A DNA stretch of 64,000 bases from Microbulbifer sp. MI-G (GCF_030440425.1 NZ_CP098023.1:372001-436000); one strand, 5' to 3'. Numbered from the stretch's first letter, positions 1-8,190 are shown. Made by a program: numbers and translations. Notes: generated from the sequence alone by a model not told the origin.

Positions 1-34
1 GGCCAGGTAAAACTGGTGACAACCTAATCAGCGC

Positions 35-170
35 TGGGCGTAGGGTTGAGGATGCAGGCTCGATGCTTTAAAGCGGGTGTCAGCTGGCGCGCGTTTCCAA
101 GCCTTTCGCTGGCCGGAAGTCATGCTCCGGTTGTTGTTATCCGCGGGTTCGAATCCCGTCACGTCCATCA
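35..170 (+). ncRNA. tRNA-like structured RNA upstream of rtcA (candidate YrlA-type Y RNA module)
   Basis: The sequence shows a seven-pair acceptor-like stem between 35-41 (TGGGCGT) and 161-167 (ACGTCCA), followed by TCA. A canonical T-arm has stem 143-147/155-159 and loop TTCGAAT at 148-154. Internal hairpins pair 79-84 (GTCAGC) with 108-113 (GCTGGC) and 113-117 (CCGGA) with 126-130 (TCCGG); they share base 113, so their exact junction is uncertain. The stem-to-stem span of 133 nt is too long for an ordinary tRNA and too short for tmRNA. Bacterial YrlA Y RNAs carry tRNA-mimicking modules and are encoded beside rtcBA with the Ro60 orthologue Rsr. That family link is inferred from position and shape. 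The 5' part may lie off the window's left edge. Confidence 0.5.
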
Positions 171-192
171 AAAAATAGGCAGGGAACGGGTT

Positions 193-1263
193 GTGATTGT
201 AATTGATGGCTCCCAGGGTGAAGGGGGCGGACAAATTTTCAGGACTGCGCTGAGCCTGGCAATGTGCCTGGGAAAACCGGTCCGTATAGAAAATATCCGC
301 TCAGGAAGAAGCCGGTCCGGGTTACTGCGGCAGCATCTGGCCTGCCTGCGTGCGGCAAAAGAGATTAGCGGGGCAAAAGTGGCTGGTGATGCGCTCGGCT
401 CATCGGTGGTGACTTTTGAGCCCGGCGCAGTGAAGTCGGGAGCATATCGCTTTGCGGTCGGTTCCGCTGGCAGCACTACCCTGGTCTTTCAAACGGTGCT
501 GATGCCATTGCTGCTGACAGATGGGGTAAGTACATTGTATTTACAAGGTGGTACCCATAATGCTTGGGCACCAAGCTATGATTTTATAGAGAAGTGTTTT
601 TTGCCGGTATTAGCGCGGATGGGTTGCAGTGTAGCGGTTGATCTCAAGAAATACGGGTTTTATCCGGCTGGTGGCGGTGACTGGCGCGTGAGGATAGTGC
701 CAACAAAAAAAATCCAAGCGTTGACTCTCATGCAGCGTGGTGAAGTGAAGCGTAAAGAAGCGGTGGCACTATCGGCCCGTATCCCAACGCATGTGATCGA
801 AAGGGAGCTCAACCGGGTTAAGAAAAAGTGCTACTGGGAGAATTCCTCACTACATCAAAAACTCGTGAGCTCAGACGGACCGGGAAATATGCTTTCACTG
901 CGGGTAAATACAGGAGACGTTACAGAAGTGTTTGAATCCGTGGGGGAGCGAAACATCCGGGCTGAACGCGTGGCAGAGCGTGCAATCAGTGCCTTGAAGC
1001 GATATATGAAAGCGGGAGTGCCTGTGGGAGAGCATTTGGCCGATCAGCTTTTGTTGCCGATGGCGCTAGGTAATGGTGGTTGCTTCAGGACCTTGAAGCC
1101 GAGTCAGCACCTGTTGACGAATATTCAAGTGATTAAGGCAATAAGCGGCATAAAGATAGAGCTCAGTGAGCATTCAGAGGATGACTGGGAAATTGTTGTC
1201 AATCAGGGAGGGCTGGGAACAATGACCGATTGCCGGAGAGAAATACTGAGCGAACACCCTTAG
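193..1263 (+). CDS. rtcA: RNA 3'-terminal phosphate cyclase RtcA
   Basis: RtcA converts RNA 3'-phosphates to 2',3'-cyclic phosphates using ATP through a covalent His-AMP intermediate, and acts in cytosolic RNA repair with the RtcB ligase. The N-terminus IDGSQGEGGGQIFRTAL is the family signature. EHLADQLLLPMAL and QHLLTNIQVIK near the C-terminus match the catalytic region; His306 aligns with the adenylated His309 of E. coli. I chose the GTG at 193 because AGGGAA lies 6 bases upstream and the protein then starts at the family's usual N-terminus. The open frame extends back through the tRNA-like RNA, which is unlikely to be translated. The 356-aa length is normal. Confidence 0.95.
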   Translation: MIVIDGSQGEGGGQIFRTALSLAMCLGKPVRIENIRSGRSRSGLLRQHLACLRAAKEISGAKVAGDALGSSVVTFEPGAVKSGAYRFAVGSAGSTTLVFQTVLMPLLLTDGVSTLYLQGGTHNAWAPSYDFIEKCFLPVLARMGCSVAVDLKKYGFYPAGGGDWRVRIVPTKKIQALTLMQRGEVKRKEAVALSARIPTHVIERELNRVKKKCYWENSSLHQKLVSSDGPGNMLSLRVNTGDVTEVFESVGERNIRAERVAERAISALKRYMKAGVPVGEHLADQLLLPMALGNGGCFRTLKPSQHLLTNIQVIKAISGIKIELSEHSEDDWEIVVNQGGLGTMTDCRREILSEHP

Positions 1264-1899
1264 CCTGTGTGTTTTTTCTAAAATGGGTTGGCATTGTTGA
1301 TATGGGTTGGTTCAGGCGGGTTGTGAAAAAATGCCGATTTTCAACAACCCACCTGAACAGCCACAAATAAGCCCTTGCAATGGCACTTGAAACTGACTAT
1401 AGTCATTGTACTTGTTATCAACATACGCTTTTTATTTCAAGCGTTAATTCTATCCTGTCTTCAAGCGAAGAAATCAAGTAATGGGGGGCTCAGCATGTTT
1501 AAAAAAATCACTATCTACGCACTGTTGGGCTTCGCTGCCAGAACCTTCTTCGGATAAATCTGTTTCTTTCCCTCTTCGGGATAAGTGCTTCAACATTTAT
1601 CTGTTGTAGGCCGATAGCCTCATCAATTAGCCACTGATATCGATAGTTGCCTGAAACTCTCTGTGCAACTGCGATGCTGTGCCTGAGCGCAGTTTATCGG
1701 TCCCGGCTTTGAAGTTACCAACAGGCATCCTGGCTATCCTGCGCCTGCTCATCATGTGTCTAAAAGAGCAATCGCCTCTGCCAGGGGCAGTTATTGTCCG
1801 TAAGCACTTTACGCTTTTTGCAGGTTTGAAACTACAGGTTTTCAGGCCGGGGACACTGCTGCTTTGAAAAAGTTAATAGTTCTTCAAAATTGAGAAAAA
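1264..1899. other. Intergenic region between rtcA and the RtcB-type gene
   Basis: I find no convincing gene here. It holds the long inverted repeat at 1310-1358 and two smaller hairpins: CTGCC/GGCAG at 1778-1790, and CGTAA/TTACG at 1799-1813 followed by CTTTTTG, which could be a weak terminator. A 20-codon ORF at 1495-1557 starts with MFKKITIYALLGF and has a GGGGGG run upstream; it is hydrophobic and might be a leader peptide, but nothing else supports it. A non-coding RNA in this gap is possible, since Rtc loci often carry small RNAs. Confidence 0.4.
1310..1358. repeat. Long inverted repeat after rtcA
   Basis: GTTCAGG (1310-1316) pairs with CCTGAAC (1352-1358), GGGTTGT (1318-1324) with ACAACCC (1344-1350), and GAAAA (1325-1329) with TTTTC (1338-1342). 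This gives about 19 pairs with one mismatch, one bulge and an 8-base loop. There is no T tract on either side, so it may be a processing or RNA-stability hairpin instead of a simple intrinsic terminator. Confidence 0.7.
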
Positions 1900-3168
1900 A
1901 TGCATACTTTTAAAGAAAACTCAGCTAGTGGCAGTGCCGTGGTGAAAACACTGCAAGCATCGTCACAGGCTGTAATACGCCTGGTAATTTCTGATAAAAA
2001 CTGGCTGGAGACTTCTGCAGTGGATCAGCTGAAGAAAACAGCCGAATTGCCCGGTATGCGTTGTGTGGTGGGGATGCCCGACTTGCATCCGGGCAAGGGT
2101 CAACCAATAGGCGCTGCGTTTATTACCCATGGTCACATATACCCGCACCTGGTGGGTAGCGATATTGGTTGTGGTATGGGCTTGTGGAAGCTGAATGTGA
2201 GCAAAAGACAGGTCAAGCTGGATAAATGGGAAAAGCGCCTTGTGGATCTGGATGATCCCTGGAAGGAAGGAGATAGGGACAAATGGTTGATGGATGCCGG
2301 TGTTGTAACCAAAGATAACGCGTTGAAAAGCGAAAATCTGAAACTGGGAACAATCGGCGGTGGTAACCACTTTGCGGAAATTCAGCAGGTGAATGAAATA
2401 TTCGACCCTGTGGTTCTATCTGGATTGGGTTTGGATAAACACGCTGTGGTGTTTTTGGCCCACTCAGGATCTCGTGGCCTTGGGCAGAAAATACTGCGCC
2501 GCTATGTTGATGTCCATGGTGGACAGAGCCTGATAAGTAAGGCAGATGTTAATGGGGCTCACTCAAATGGGCAGAGGGTCATCTCTCAATATCTTCAGCA
2601 GCAGGATTATGCCATTCGCTGGGCAGTGGCCAACCGGGACCTGATTGCAGAGAGGTTTTGCCAGCGTTTAAGGGTAAAGAAAAGTGCTTTACTGGATGTT
2701 TCGCACAACAGTGTAACGGCATTGGATCGGGCCTCTCTGGAGGCATTGGGGTTAAAGCACACGGATACCGAGCGCTATTGGATTCATCGTAAAGGTGCCA
2801 GTCCAACGGATCAGGGTCTGGTGATGATTCCGGGGTCGAGGGGCAGTCTGAGCTATCTGGTGAGGCCCAGGATTTCGGACATACAGAGTTTGGCGGCAGG
2901 TGGTTTTTCTCTTGCACACGGCGCGGGACGAAAATGGAAGCGCAGTGAATGCAGGGGTCGGCTTCAAGGTCGCTACAGGGTTAGGGATCTGGAGGTGACC
3001 GAGATGGGTAGTCGGGTGATCTGCCAACAAAGAGACCTGCTCTATCAGGAAGCGCCTCAAGCCTACAAGAACATCAGTACAGTTATAGATGATTTGATAC
3101 AGGCGGGCATGATGGATGTGATTGCAAGCTTTAAGCCGATTATCACCTATAAAACGCGGAGAAAGTAA
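1900..3168 (+). CDS. rtcB: RtcB-family RNA ligase, release-factor-H-coupled type
   Basis: RtcB ligases join 3'-phosphate or 2',3'-cyclic phosphate RNA ends to 5'-OH ends using GTP and Mn2+. Metal and nucleotide residues are visible: Asp88 and Cys91 in GSDIGCGMG, Asn156-His157 in GGGNHF, His188 in HSGSRGLG, His269 in SHNSV, and His296 in IHRKGA, the expected guanylylated histidine. The 422-aa length and the immediately following prfH place it in the RctB subfamily linked to release factor H and not the classic rtcBA pair. A weak GAG lies before ATG 1900. The prfH start is one base beyond this stop, so the two are surely co-translated. The likely job is resealing RNA cut by ribosome- or tRNA-targeting damage. 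Confidence 0.93.
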   Translation: MHTFKENSASGSAVVKTLQASSQAVIRLVISDKNWLETSAVDQLKKTAELPGMRCVVGMPDLHPGKGQPIGAAFITHGHIYPHLVGSDIGCGMGLWKLNVSKRQVKLDKWEKRLVDLDDPWKEGDRDKWLMDAGVVTKDNALKSENLKLGTIGGGNHFAEIQQVNEIFDPVVLSGLGLDKHAVVFLAHSGSRGLGQKILRRYVDVHGGQSLISKADVNGAHSNGQRVISQYLQQQDYAIRWAVANRDLIAERFCQRLRVKKSALLDVSHNSVTALDRASLEALGLKHTDTERYWIHRKGASPTDQGLVMIPGSRGSLSYLVRPRISDIQSLAAGGFSLAHGAGRKWKRSECRGRLQGRYRVRDLEVTEMGSRVICQQRDLLYQEAPQAYKNISTVIDDLIQAGMMDVIASFKPIITYKTRRK

Positions 3169-3169
3169 C

Positions 3170-3859
3170 GTGGTTAAAGAAAACAGGCACCATGAAGCCG
3201 TCTGTCTTCAAATCAGTGTCGGCCAGGGCCCAAAGGAATGCGGTTGGGTTGTGGCTCAGTTAATGAAGCGGGTAGTACGAGAGGCGGGAAAGCGATCTAT
3301 CTCCGCGGAGATCATAGAAAGCCTGGCTTTTGACAAGGCAATGCGCCAACAAAATCTGATCGAGGTGGATGCCTATCTTTCCAGCTTGATTCGTCTGGAA
3401 GGGATTGGTGCTAAAAACTTTGCGCGCTCCTGGAGCGGACCGATCCTGTGGCAAGGGAAAAGCCGCTATCGGCCAAAACACAAGCGCAGCAACTGGTTTG
3501 TCGGCATTGAGCCGGTCTTCGTGGATGATACAAAGGAGATGAATATGCATCAATTGGCATGTGAAATCACTGTAGAGACCATGCGCGCAGGTGGTCCTGG
3601 AGGGCAGCATGTTAACAAGACCAGCAGTGCTGTACGTATTACCCATCGGCCAACTGGGATACAGGTTCGCGCTGAATCTGAGCGGTCCCAGCACCGGAAT
3701 CGTCAGCAGGCGTTGGAGCGTCTGCAGTTGAAATTGTTTGCTGGAGAAGCGATTGACAGGCACGCACAGACTCGAGACAGATGGTTGAAACATTACCAGC
3801 TAGTGCGTGGAAATCCTGTGCGTGTATTTCACGGGGCGGATTTCAAAGAAAAGCGTTAG
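3170..3859 (+). CDS. prfH: Peptide chain release factor H
   Basis: This is a release-factor paralogue with the peptidyl-tRNA hydrolysis motif GGPGGQHVNKTSSAVR (GGQ at residues 144-146) but without the codon-recognition domain of RF1/RF2. PrfH rescues ribosomes stalled on damaged decoding-centre RNA; its genomic coupling to RtcB is long known, and the pair repairs 16S rRNA cleaved at the decoding site. I chose the GTG at 3170 because GGAGA lies about 8 bases upstream and the RtcB-type stop is at 3166-3168. An upstream in-frame ATG at 3122 would add 16 residues inside the previous gene. At 229 aa it has a somewhat long N-terminal extension for the family. Confidence 0.92.
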   Translation: MVKENRHHEAVCLQISVGQGPKECGWVVAQLMKRVVREAGKRSISAEIIESLAFDKAMRQQNLIEVDAYLSSLIRLEGIGAKNFARSWSGPILWQGKSRYRPKHKRSNWFVGIEPVFVDDTKEMNMHQLACEITVETMRAGGPGGQHVNKTSSAVRITHRPTGIQVRAESERSQHRNRQQALERLQLKLFAGEAIDRHAQTRDRWLKHYQLVRGNPVRVFHGADFKEKR

Positions 3860-3929
3860 CGGCAGACCACAGGCTGCAAGTGCAGAGAGTTTCATTCATA
3901 ACGCTAGTAGCTGCAAGGAGAATCAAAAT

Positions 3930-4064
3930 GTGCATTTTCAAAGTACTTTTAAAGAATGGGAATACGTCAGGGGTGGGATGCCGCTCAACGCCACCGGCAC
4001 TTTCGGAGTTGATCGCCGGAGCCTTGGGCTGTGCAAAGTATCAGAATTGGATGACAAACAATGA
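3930..4064 (+). CDS. Possible 44-aa coupled ORF between prfH and the next gene
   Basis: A strong ribosome-binding site AAGGAG (3915-3920) lies in the 201-base gap after prfH. The GTG at 3930 opens a 44-codon frame whose TGA overlaps the ATG of the next gene (ATGA, 4061-4064), which suggests translational coupling. The alternative is ATG 3928 in another frame, giving a 59-aa product that runs into the next gene to 4107. The peptide has no recognisable domain. It may be a genuine small protein or only a leader ORF. Confidence 0.35.
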   Translation: MHFQSTFKEWEYVRGGMPLNATGTFGVDRRSLGLCKVSELDDKQ

Positions 4065-5017
4065 AAAACGAACAAGTAAAAGAGGTTTTGGCGTGCTTAG
4101 GCGATGAACGTCGGGTATTTCGGTATTTTAAGGATCGTTACTGCTTCGATCTGATCGAATTTGAAATGAATCGTCTGCGTTGTAAAAGCATGAAAGTGTC
4201 TGACCTGAAGACGGGAGTATTGAGCCAGCAGCTGCAGAAACCTGTAGTGGCACAGGCACTGAAGCACTGTGCGAATGGCGTGGTCTCCCGGCAGGATTTA
4301 CAATCTCTGTGGTCAAAGGATCTGTTGCCCTTCTCTCTCAGTTTAACCAGTTGGGGTGATGGAGATCGGGGCTGGGATCAGACTTCTAGAAATCAATGCA
4401 ACCTGGTGCTGCAGTTGAACTTTGATGGCAAGCACAACGCGCTGTATCGTAAACTGGTCAAACCCGATGCACACTGCGGCCCCTTCGAGTGCTGGGGACA
4501 CCCCGTACAACGAGTCCGTCGCAAAACCATGTCATGGGTGCGTATGGATATTGGGTTTGATACCAATGAGGTGTTGATCGAGGAAATCCAGAATGACTGG
4601 CTGCGCAATGCCTCAGTGACATTGGCCAGGGTAAAGATGCGTAGAGTCAAGAAGCCCTCTGCCAAACCGGGAGAGCTGTTTGCGAATATTCTCGGTAATT
4701 TCGAGGACCTCGAACAGTATGTTGAGCAGACGCTGGCGCCTTATAGAAAGTTGTGGGCCGAGGCATCCATGTTGGCAGCCCTTCGGTTTATTCGTGATGA
4801 ACTGGGTATCTCAACTGTTTACTACCACTGCTTTGAAACCGGAAAGCGGCTAAAAGCCGTATGCGGGTCCCCGCCGCGCTCCATGTACACGCAATTGCCC
4901 AGGAAATTTGGTTTTGAAAAGACGCAGAAACCACCAGCGCTGTTGGCTGGCGATAAATTTGCCAGACGCTGCATAAAGGCGATCAGGCGCCCTCATTGGT
5001 ATCGGCTGGCTATTTAA
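4061..5017 (+). CDS. Unrecognised 318-aa protein in the rtcB-prfH operon
   Basis: I do not recognise a named family. The protein is soluble, with no signal peptide or membrane segment, and rich in basic residues, especially towards the C-terminus. The most striking blocks are VLIEEIQNDWLR (about residues 169-180) and, near the C-terminus, YYHCFETGKRLK followed by YTQLPRKFGF. The first resembles the EIQSDW motif of phage large polyvalent proteins, and the Gly-then-YxxLPxxFGF arrangement occurs in the same kind of proteins; this is pattern memory and not a search result. The gene shares direction and close spacing with prfH and has an ATGA overlap with the small upstream ORF. A role in RNA repair or in countering a phage or toxin attack on the ribosome is inferred only from context. 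Confidence 0.85.
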   Translation: MKNEQVKEVLACLGDERRVFRYFKDRYCFDLIEFEMNRLRCKSMKVSDLKTGVLSQQLQKPVVAQALKHCANGVVSRQDLQSLWSKDLLPFSLSLTSWGDGDRGWDQTSRNQCNLVLQLNFDGKHNALYRKLVKPDAHCGPFECWGHPVQRVRRKTMSWVRMDIGFDTNEVLIEEIQNDWLRNASVTLARVKMRRVKKPSAKPGELFANILGNFEDLEQYVEQTLAPYRKLWAEASMLAALRFIRDELGISTVYYHCFETGKRLKAVCGSPPRSMYTQLPRKFGFEKTQKPPALLAGDKFARRCIKAIRRPHWYRLAI

Positions 5018-5194
5018 GGCCAGGTGAAATCCCTGTTACGGACTGGCATAGGATGCAATCCTTACTGTTGAATACCGTTATCCTGAACACATGGATTGAA
5101 TTAAGTCGCCACCCGGGGGATTTTGAGCGGATAGGTTTCACCAACGACCTGTCGCGCAAGCTCCCCCGCTTTGTGGGCACCCGGCATCTCTGCC

Positions 5195-6085
5195 TCAGGC
5201 CGGTGTGCCGGTGCCACTGCGGGCGATCAGTTCGAGACCGGGGTGATCGCACCAGTAACCATCGACGCCGGGGGGCAGTAGTTGCGGGTGCAGATCGCCG
5301 TGTCTGGCGCGGTCGAAAGCCTCAATCACCTGCTCCATCTGTTGCCATTGCGGTGACAGCCGCAGGATATCAATGCCCCGTTCACACAGCTGCGGGAAGT
5401 GGTGCAGCAGATTGAGCGGCTTTCCGGACAGCGTCTGTATACCGTTGATCACAAACAGCGCCTCGCCCTCCTGGGATTCCAGTGGCAGGCCGTGCGGGTA
5501 TTCCATACAGCGGTAGGCACAGTTATCCTTGTCGAGGCCGAGGTGGCGGGCAGTAAAGCAGCGCGCAGAATAGGCCAGTGGCATATGGCCGTAGGCAAAC
5601 AGCTCGACTTCGGGTTTCTTTTCGCAGGCGTTGAGCACCGCTGCCAGTTGTCGCGAACTCATTTCCACCGGCACCGTCCAGCGCACCATGCCGAGTGACA
5701 TTAGATACGCCAGTGTGTGCTGATTGTAGATATTGACAGTCGGGCCGCAGGCAAACGGCAGGCGTGCCTCCGACAACAGCTGTACCGCCGACATATCATT
5801 GGCCTCAACCAACAGTTTGCTGTTACTGCAGATTTTTCGCACCCAACTGAGGTCGGCATTGGATTCCAGTAATGTCAGTGTCGACAGGACTATTTGCTTG
5901 TCGGAAACCTCTGCCAGCATCTGTGCCAGCTCCAGCCAGTCCGGTGCCCGCAACGCGTGTCTCTTGCCGCACACCACTTCTCCCAGGTAAATACTATCCA
6001 GCGGCGTGGACAGCATGGTTTCATAAAAGTGATTGATGTCGGTGCGTTGCCAATAGTATTGCACTGGTCCCAGAGCGAGCCGCAT
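5195..6085 (-). CDS. ubiV: Ubiquinone biosynthesis protein UbiV (U32 peptidase-like, Fe-S)
   Basis: UbiV partners UbiU in the oxygen-independent hydroxylations of ubiquinone synthesis, with prephenate as the oxygen donor in the known system. Four cysteines for a [4Fe-4S] cluster are visible: Cys39 (EVVCGKRH), Cys176, Cys189 and Cys193 (ARCFTARHLGLDKDNCAYRC), matching E. coli spacing. The ATG at 6083-6085 gives the normal MRLALGPVQYYW start, 10 bases after the ubiU stop. A longer frame up to 6115 would overlap ubiU and is less likely. It is the last gene of a ubiT-ubiU-ubiV operon and suggests respiratory growth without oxygen. Confidence 0.93.
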   Translation of the reverse strand: MRLALGPVQYYWQRTDINHFYETMLSTPLDSIYLGEVVCGKRHALRAPDWLELAQMLAEVSDKQIVLSTLTLLESNADLSWVRKICSNSKLLVEANDMSAVQLLSEARLPFACGPTVNIYNQHTLAYLMSLGMVRWTVPVEMSSRQLAAVLNACEKKPEVELFAYGHMPLAYSARCFTARHLGLDKDNCAYRCMEYPHGLPLESQEGEALFVINGIQTLSGKPLNLLHHFPQLCERGIDILRLSPQWQQMEQVIEAFDRARHGDLHPQLLPPGVDGYWCDHPGLELIARSGTGTPA

Positions 6086-6095
6086 TGTGTATTCT

Positions 6096-7091
6096 CTATT
6101 GCCAGGGGCGGTCATAAGCGCCCAGTGTTGTTTGCTTGCCTTCGGAATTTTTCGCCAGCGTCTTGCGCCAGCGGTCCTTTATCGAAAAATCCGCACCAGG
6201 CTCTAGCACTGCATCGATTGCCTCTCGCCAGGTACGCACCACCTGTGCCACATAAGCGGGGCTGCGCTGTCTGCCTTCAAGCTTAATGGCCTGGATACCG
6301 GCCGCTTTAAGCTCTGGTAGTAGTGCCATGCTGTTCAGGCTTGTCGGTTCTTCGAGCGCGTGCTGGCGTTTGCCATCCACAATAAAACGACCCTTGCACA
6401 GGGTGGGATAGCCGGCGTTTTCATGTTCCGCAAAGTGGTCGATCAACACGCCGTTCAATCGCGTCTCCAATCCACTCGCGGTGTTTCGCCACTCCACCGC
6501 CCTGGCCGGGGAACAGACGCCGTTCTGGTTGGGCGACTCGCCGGTAACATAGGAGCTCAGGTGACAACGCCCCTCGGCCATGATGCAGAGGCTGCCGAAG
6601 CCGAAGACTTCCAGCTCCACACGACTTGCAGCTGCCAGTTGCTGTACCTGCTTGAGGGACAACACTCTCGGTAATACCGCACGACGGACACCGAATTGCT
6701 GTCGATAAAACTCCAGTGCCGGTCCACTGGTGGCAGAGGCCTGCACAGACAGGTGCAGGGCCAGATTGGGGTGCTTCTCGCGCGCATAACTGATCAGGCC
6801 GATATCCGCCAAAATGACCGCGTCGGCACTGAGAGCGGCTGCGCGATCAACGGCGCCCTGCCAGCGCGCGAAGCTGTCCGGTTTTGCATAGGTATTGATG
6901 GCCACAAACAGTTTTTTGCCGCGAGCGCGTATATGCTCCAGGGCGCGCAGCGCACTTTTGTCGTTGAAGTTGAGGCCACCAAAATTGCGCGCATTGGTTG
7001 CATCGCTAAAGCCGATATAAACCGCGTCTGCTCCATGATCGAGTGCGGCTTCCAGGGCCGGAAGGCTTCCGGCGGGACATACCAGTTCCAC
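6096..7091 (-). CDS. ubiU: Ubiquinone biosynthesis protein UbiU (U32 peptidase-like, Fe-S)
   Basis: UbiU forms the anaerobic ubiquinone hydroxylase complex with UbiV. The N-terminus MELVCPAGSLPALEAALDHG is typical. Cysteines 169, 176, 193 and 232 (in GFGSLCIMAEGRC, NGVCSP and YPTLCKGRF) fall at the same positions as the E. coli cluster ligands. The start codon is GTG (7089-7091), 12 bases after the ubiT stop. At 331 aa it has the family length. Family peptidase activity is not expected. Confidence 0.94.
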   Translation of the reverse strand: MELVCPAGSLPALEAALDHGADAVYIGFSDATNARNFGGLNFNDKSALRALEHIRARGKKLFVAINTYAKPDSFARWQGAVDRAAALSADAVILADIGLISYAREKHPNLALHLSVQASATSGPALEFYRQQFGVRRAVLPRVLSLKQVQQLAAASRVELEVFGFGSLCIMAEGRCHLSSYVTGESPNQNGVCSPARAVEWRNTASGLETRLNGVLIDHFAEHENAGYPTLCKGRFIVDGKRQHALEEPTSLNSMALLPELKAAGIQAIKLEGRQRSPAYVAQVVRTWREAIDAVLEPGADFSIKDRWRKTLAKNSEGKQTTLGAYDRPWQ

Positions 7092-7103
7092 AGTGATTCC
7101 TTG

Positions 7104-7586
7104 CTAATTCGCAACAATCGCTGCCAGTTCGGCAGCAGTCATTTCCAGCCAGCGCTGGGCCCATTGCGGTATACGCCTTCGATCAAGCGCATCCAGACGG
7201 TTTTTCACCGTGAGCCCGATTTCGGTCTGTCCGCCGAGGCATAACCTGCGCTGAAAAAACAGCGTGTCCGGGTCCTCTCTGCCACTGGCAATGGCGAGAA
7301 AGTCGCAGATACTGGCAGAGATGGTCGAGTCGGCCGGTACACCCGTGGGTGCGCGCACAAAATAGGCATCGCGCTTGGAGATACGAAGGCATACGCCGAA
7401 GTCCGTCACCGAGACCTCCAGGACTTTGCTGTCGAGGAAATCAAACAGTCCGTCCTGCAGCTCTTCCGACAGCCGCTGATTGAGCAGCTTGATAAAGACA
7501 ACTTCGCCCGGCCAGTTGGGCAACAGTGGCAGTAGGTTGCAGCTGAACCGGTAGCCTATGCGGGCAATCGATCTTCTGACAAGCAA
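7104..7586 (-). CDS. ubiT: Ubiquinone biosynthesis accessory factor UbiT (SCP2 domain)
   Basis: UbiT is an SCP2-type lipid-binding protein that supports anaerobic ubiquinone synthesis, probably by holding the hydrophobic intermediates. The 160-aa protein has the expected RRSIARIGYRFSCNLLPLLP amphipathic N-terminus and an SCP2 fold region (VFIKLLNQRLSEELQDG, LEVSVTDFGVCLRIS). It starts at TTG (7584-7586) behind a strong GGGAGGGGG site. It is the first gene of the operon with ubiU and ubiV. The 217 bases upstream show no obvious FNR box. Confidence 0.88.
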   Translation of the reverse strand: MLVRRSIARIGYRFSCNLLPLLPNWPGEVVFIKLLNQRLSEELQDGLFDFLDSKVLEVSVTDFGVCLRISKRDAYFVRAPTGVPADSTISASICDFLAIASGREDPDTLFFQRRLCLGGQTEIGLTVKNRLDALDRRRIPQWAQRWLEMTAAELAAIVAN

Positions 7587-7803
7587 TAGTCCCCCTCCCT
7601 ATCCGCAATAATGGTGACAGCCCGGCTCCGGCCTCGGTGAAGCGTGTGGCGTGGTCCGGGAAGCGTTCCTGGCACCTGTAACCCTGATCCGCCTTGCCAT
7701 TTTCACTGGCGGCAGGGTTTTGTACAGGCGTGCTCTCTGCAGTCGCTTCTGCCCTAAGGCAAGGCGCTACTAATACCTGTAAATATCTGGCAATGCAGAT
7801 GAC

Positions 7804-8190
7804 TCACTGCCCCTTAAGTGCGGCCAGCCGCGGGGTGACCACCGTCTGGTAGATACGCTCTACCTCTTCCGCTGCCGGATATGCATGCATTTTTTTTCGA
7901 ACCCCCTCCCGGGACAGATCCACATGCACCTCCGGTTCAATCCCATGGCGCCGGAGGCAGTTGGCCGCACAGTGCAGCGGGCAGCCGTCCAGGACTATTT
8001 TCCGGCGAGCGGACTTGGCAATTTTTACCAGCGCTTCCACATCGCCGCCCACACCGGCAACACAGGACATTTCTGCCTGTTTGTTGTGATCGAGCCGCAC
8101 GGCCAGTGCGTTCGCTAACTGTGCGGCACTGGAACAACCGGAGCACGCATAAACCAGCGGCAGGGCCCGGTAACCCGTTCTGTTATTCAC
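7804..8190 (-). CDS. DGC-domain putative zinc-binding protein
   Basis: The 128-aa protein matches the DGC family of cysteine-rich, presumed metal-binding proteins: LVYACSGCSSAAQLAN at the N-terminus, EMSCVAGVGG in the middle and the name motif LDGCPLHCAANCLRRHGI. The function is not established; members often sit near anaerobic or nitrogen-oxide respiration genes, which suits the adjacent ubiTUV operon. It starts at GTG with AGAGGA upstream. It is probably its own transcription unit, since 217 bases separate it from ubiT. Confidence 0.85.
   Translation of the reverse strand: MNNRTGYRALPLVYACSGCSSAAQLANALAVRLDHNKQAEMSCVAGVGGDVEALVKIAKSARRKIVLDGCPLHCAANCLRRHGIEPEVHVDLSREGVRKKMHAYPAAEEVERIYQTVVTPRLAALKGQ

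Noticed and set aside
1..24. Similarity of GGCCAGGTAAAACTGG at the window start to GGCCAGGTGAAATCCCTG near 5019 as possible element ends
   Set aside because: Only about a dozen bases match and no flanking repeats or transposase are present.
35..170. Ordinary tRNA gene
   Set aside because: The T-arm and acceptor are good but the span is 133 nt and no normal anticodon arm or D-arm can be drawn.
46..192. Long N-terminal extension of rtcA from ATG 46
   Set aside because: It runs through the tRNA-like RNA and past the family's usual N-terminus; GTG 193 has a proper ribosome-binding site.
1375..1557. 60-aa hydrophobic ORF between rtcA and rtcB
   Set aside because: No ribosome-binding site at its first ATG and no family; only the last 20 codons have a plausible start, which is weak evidence.
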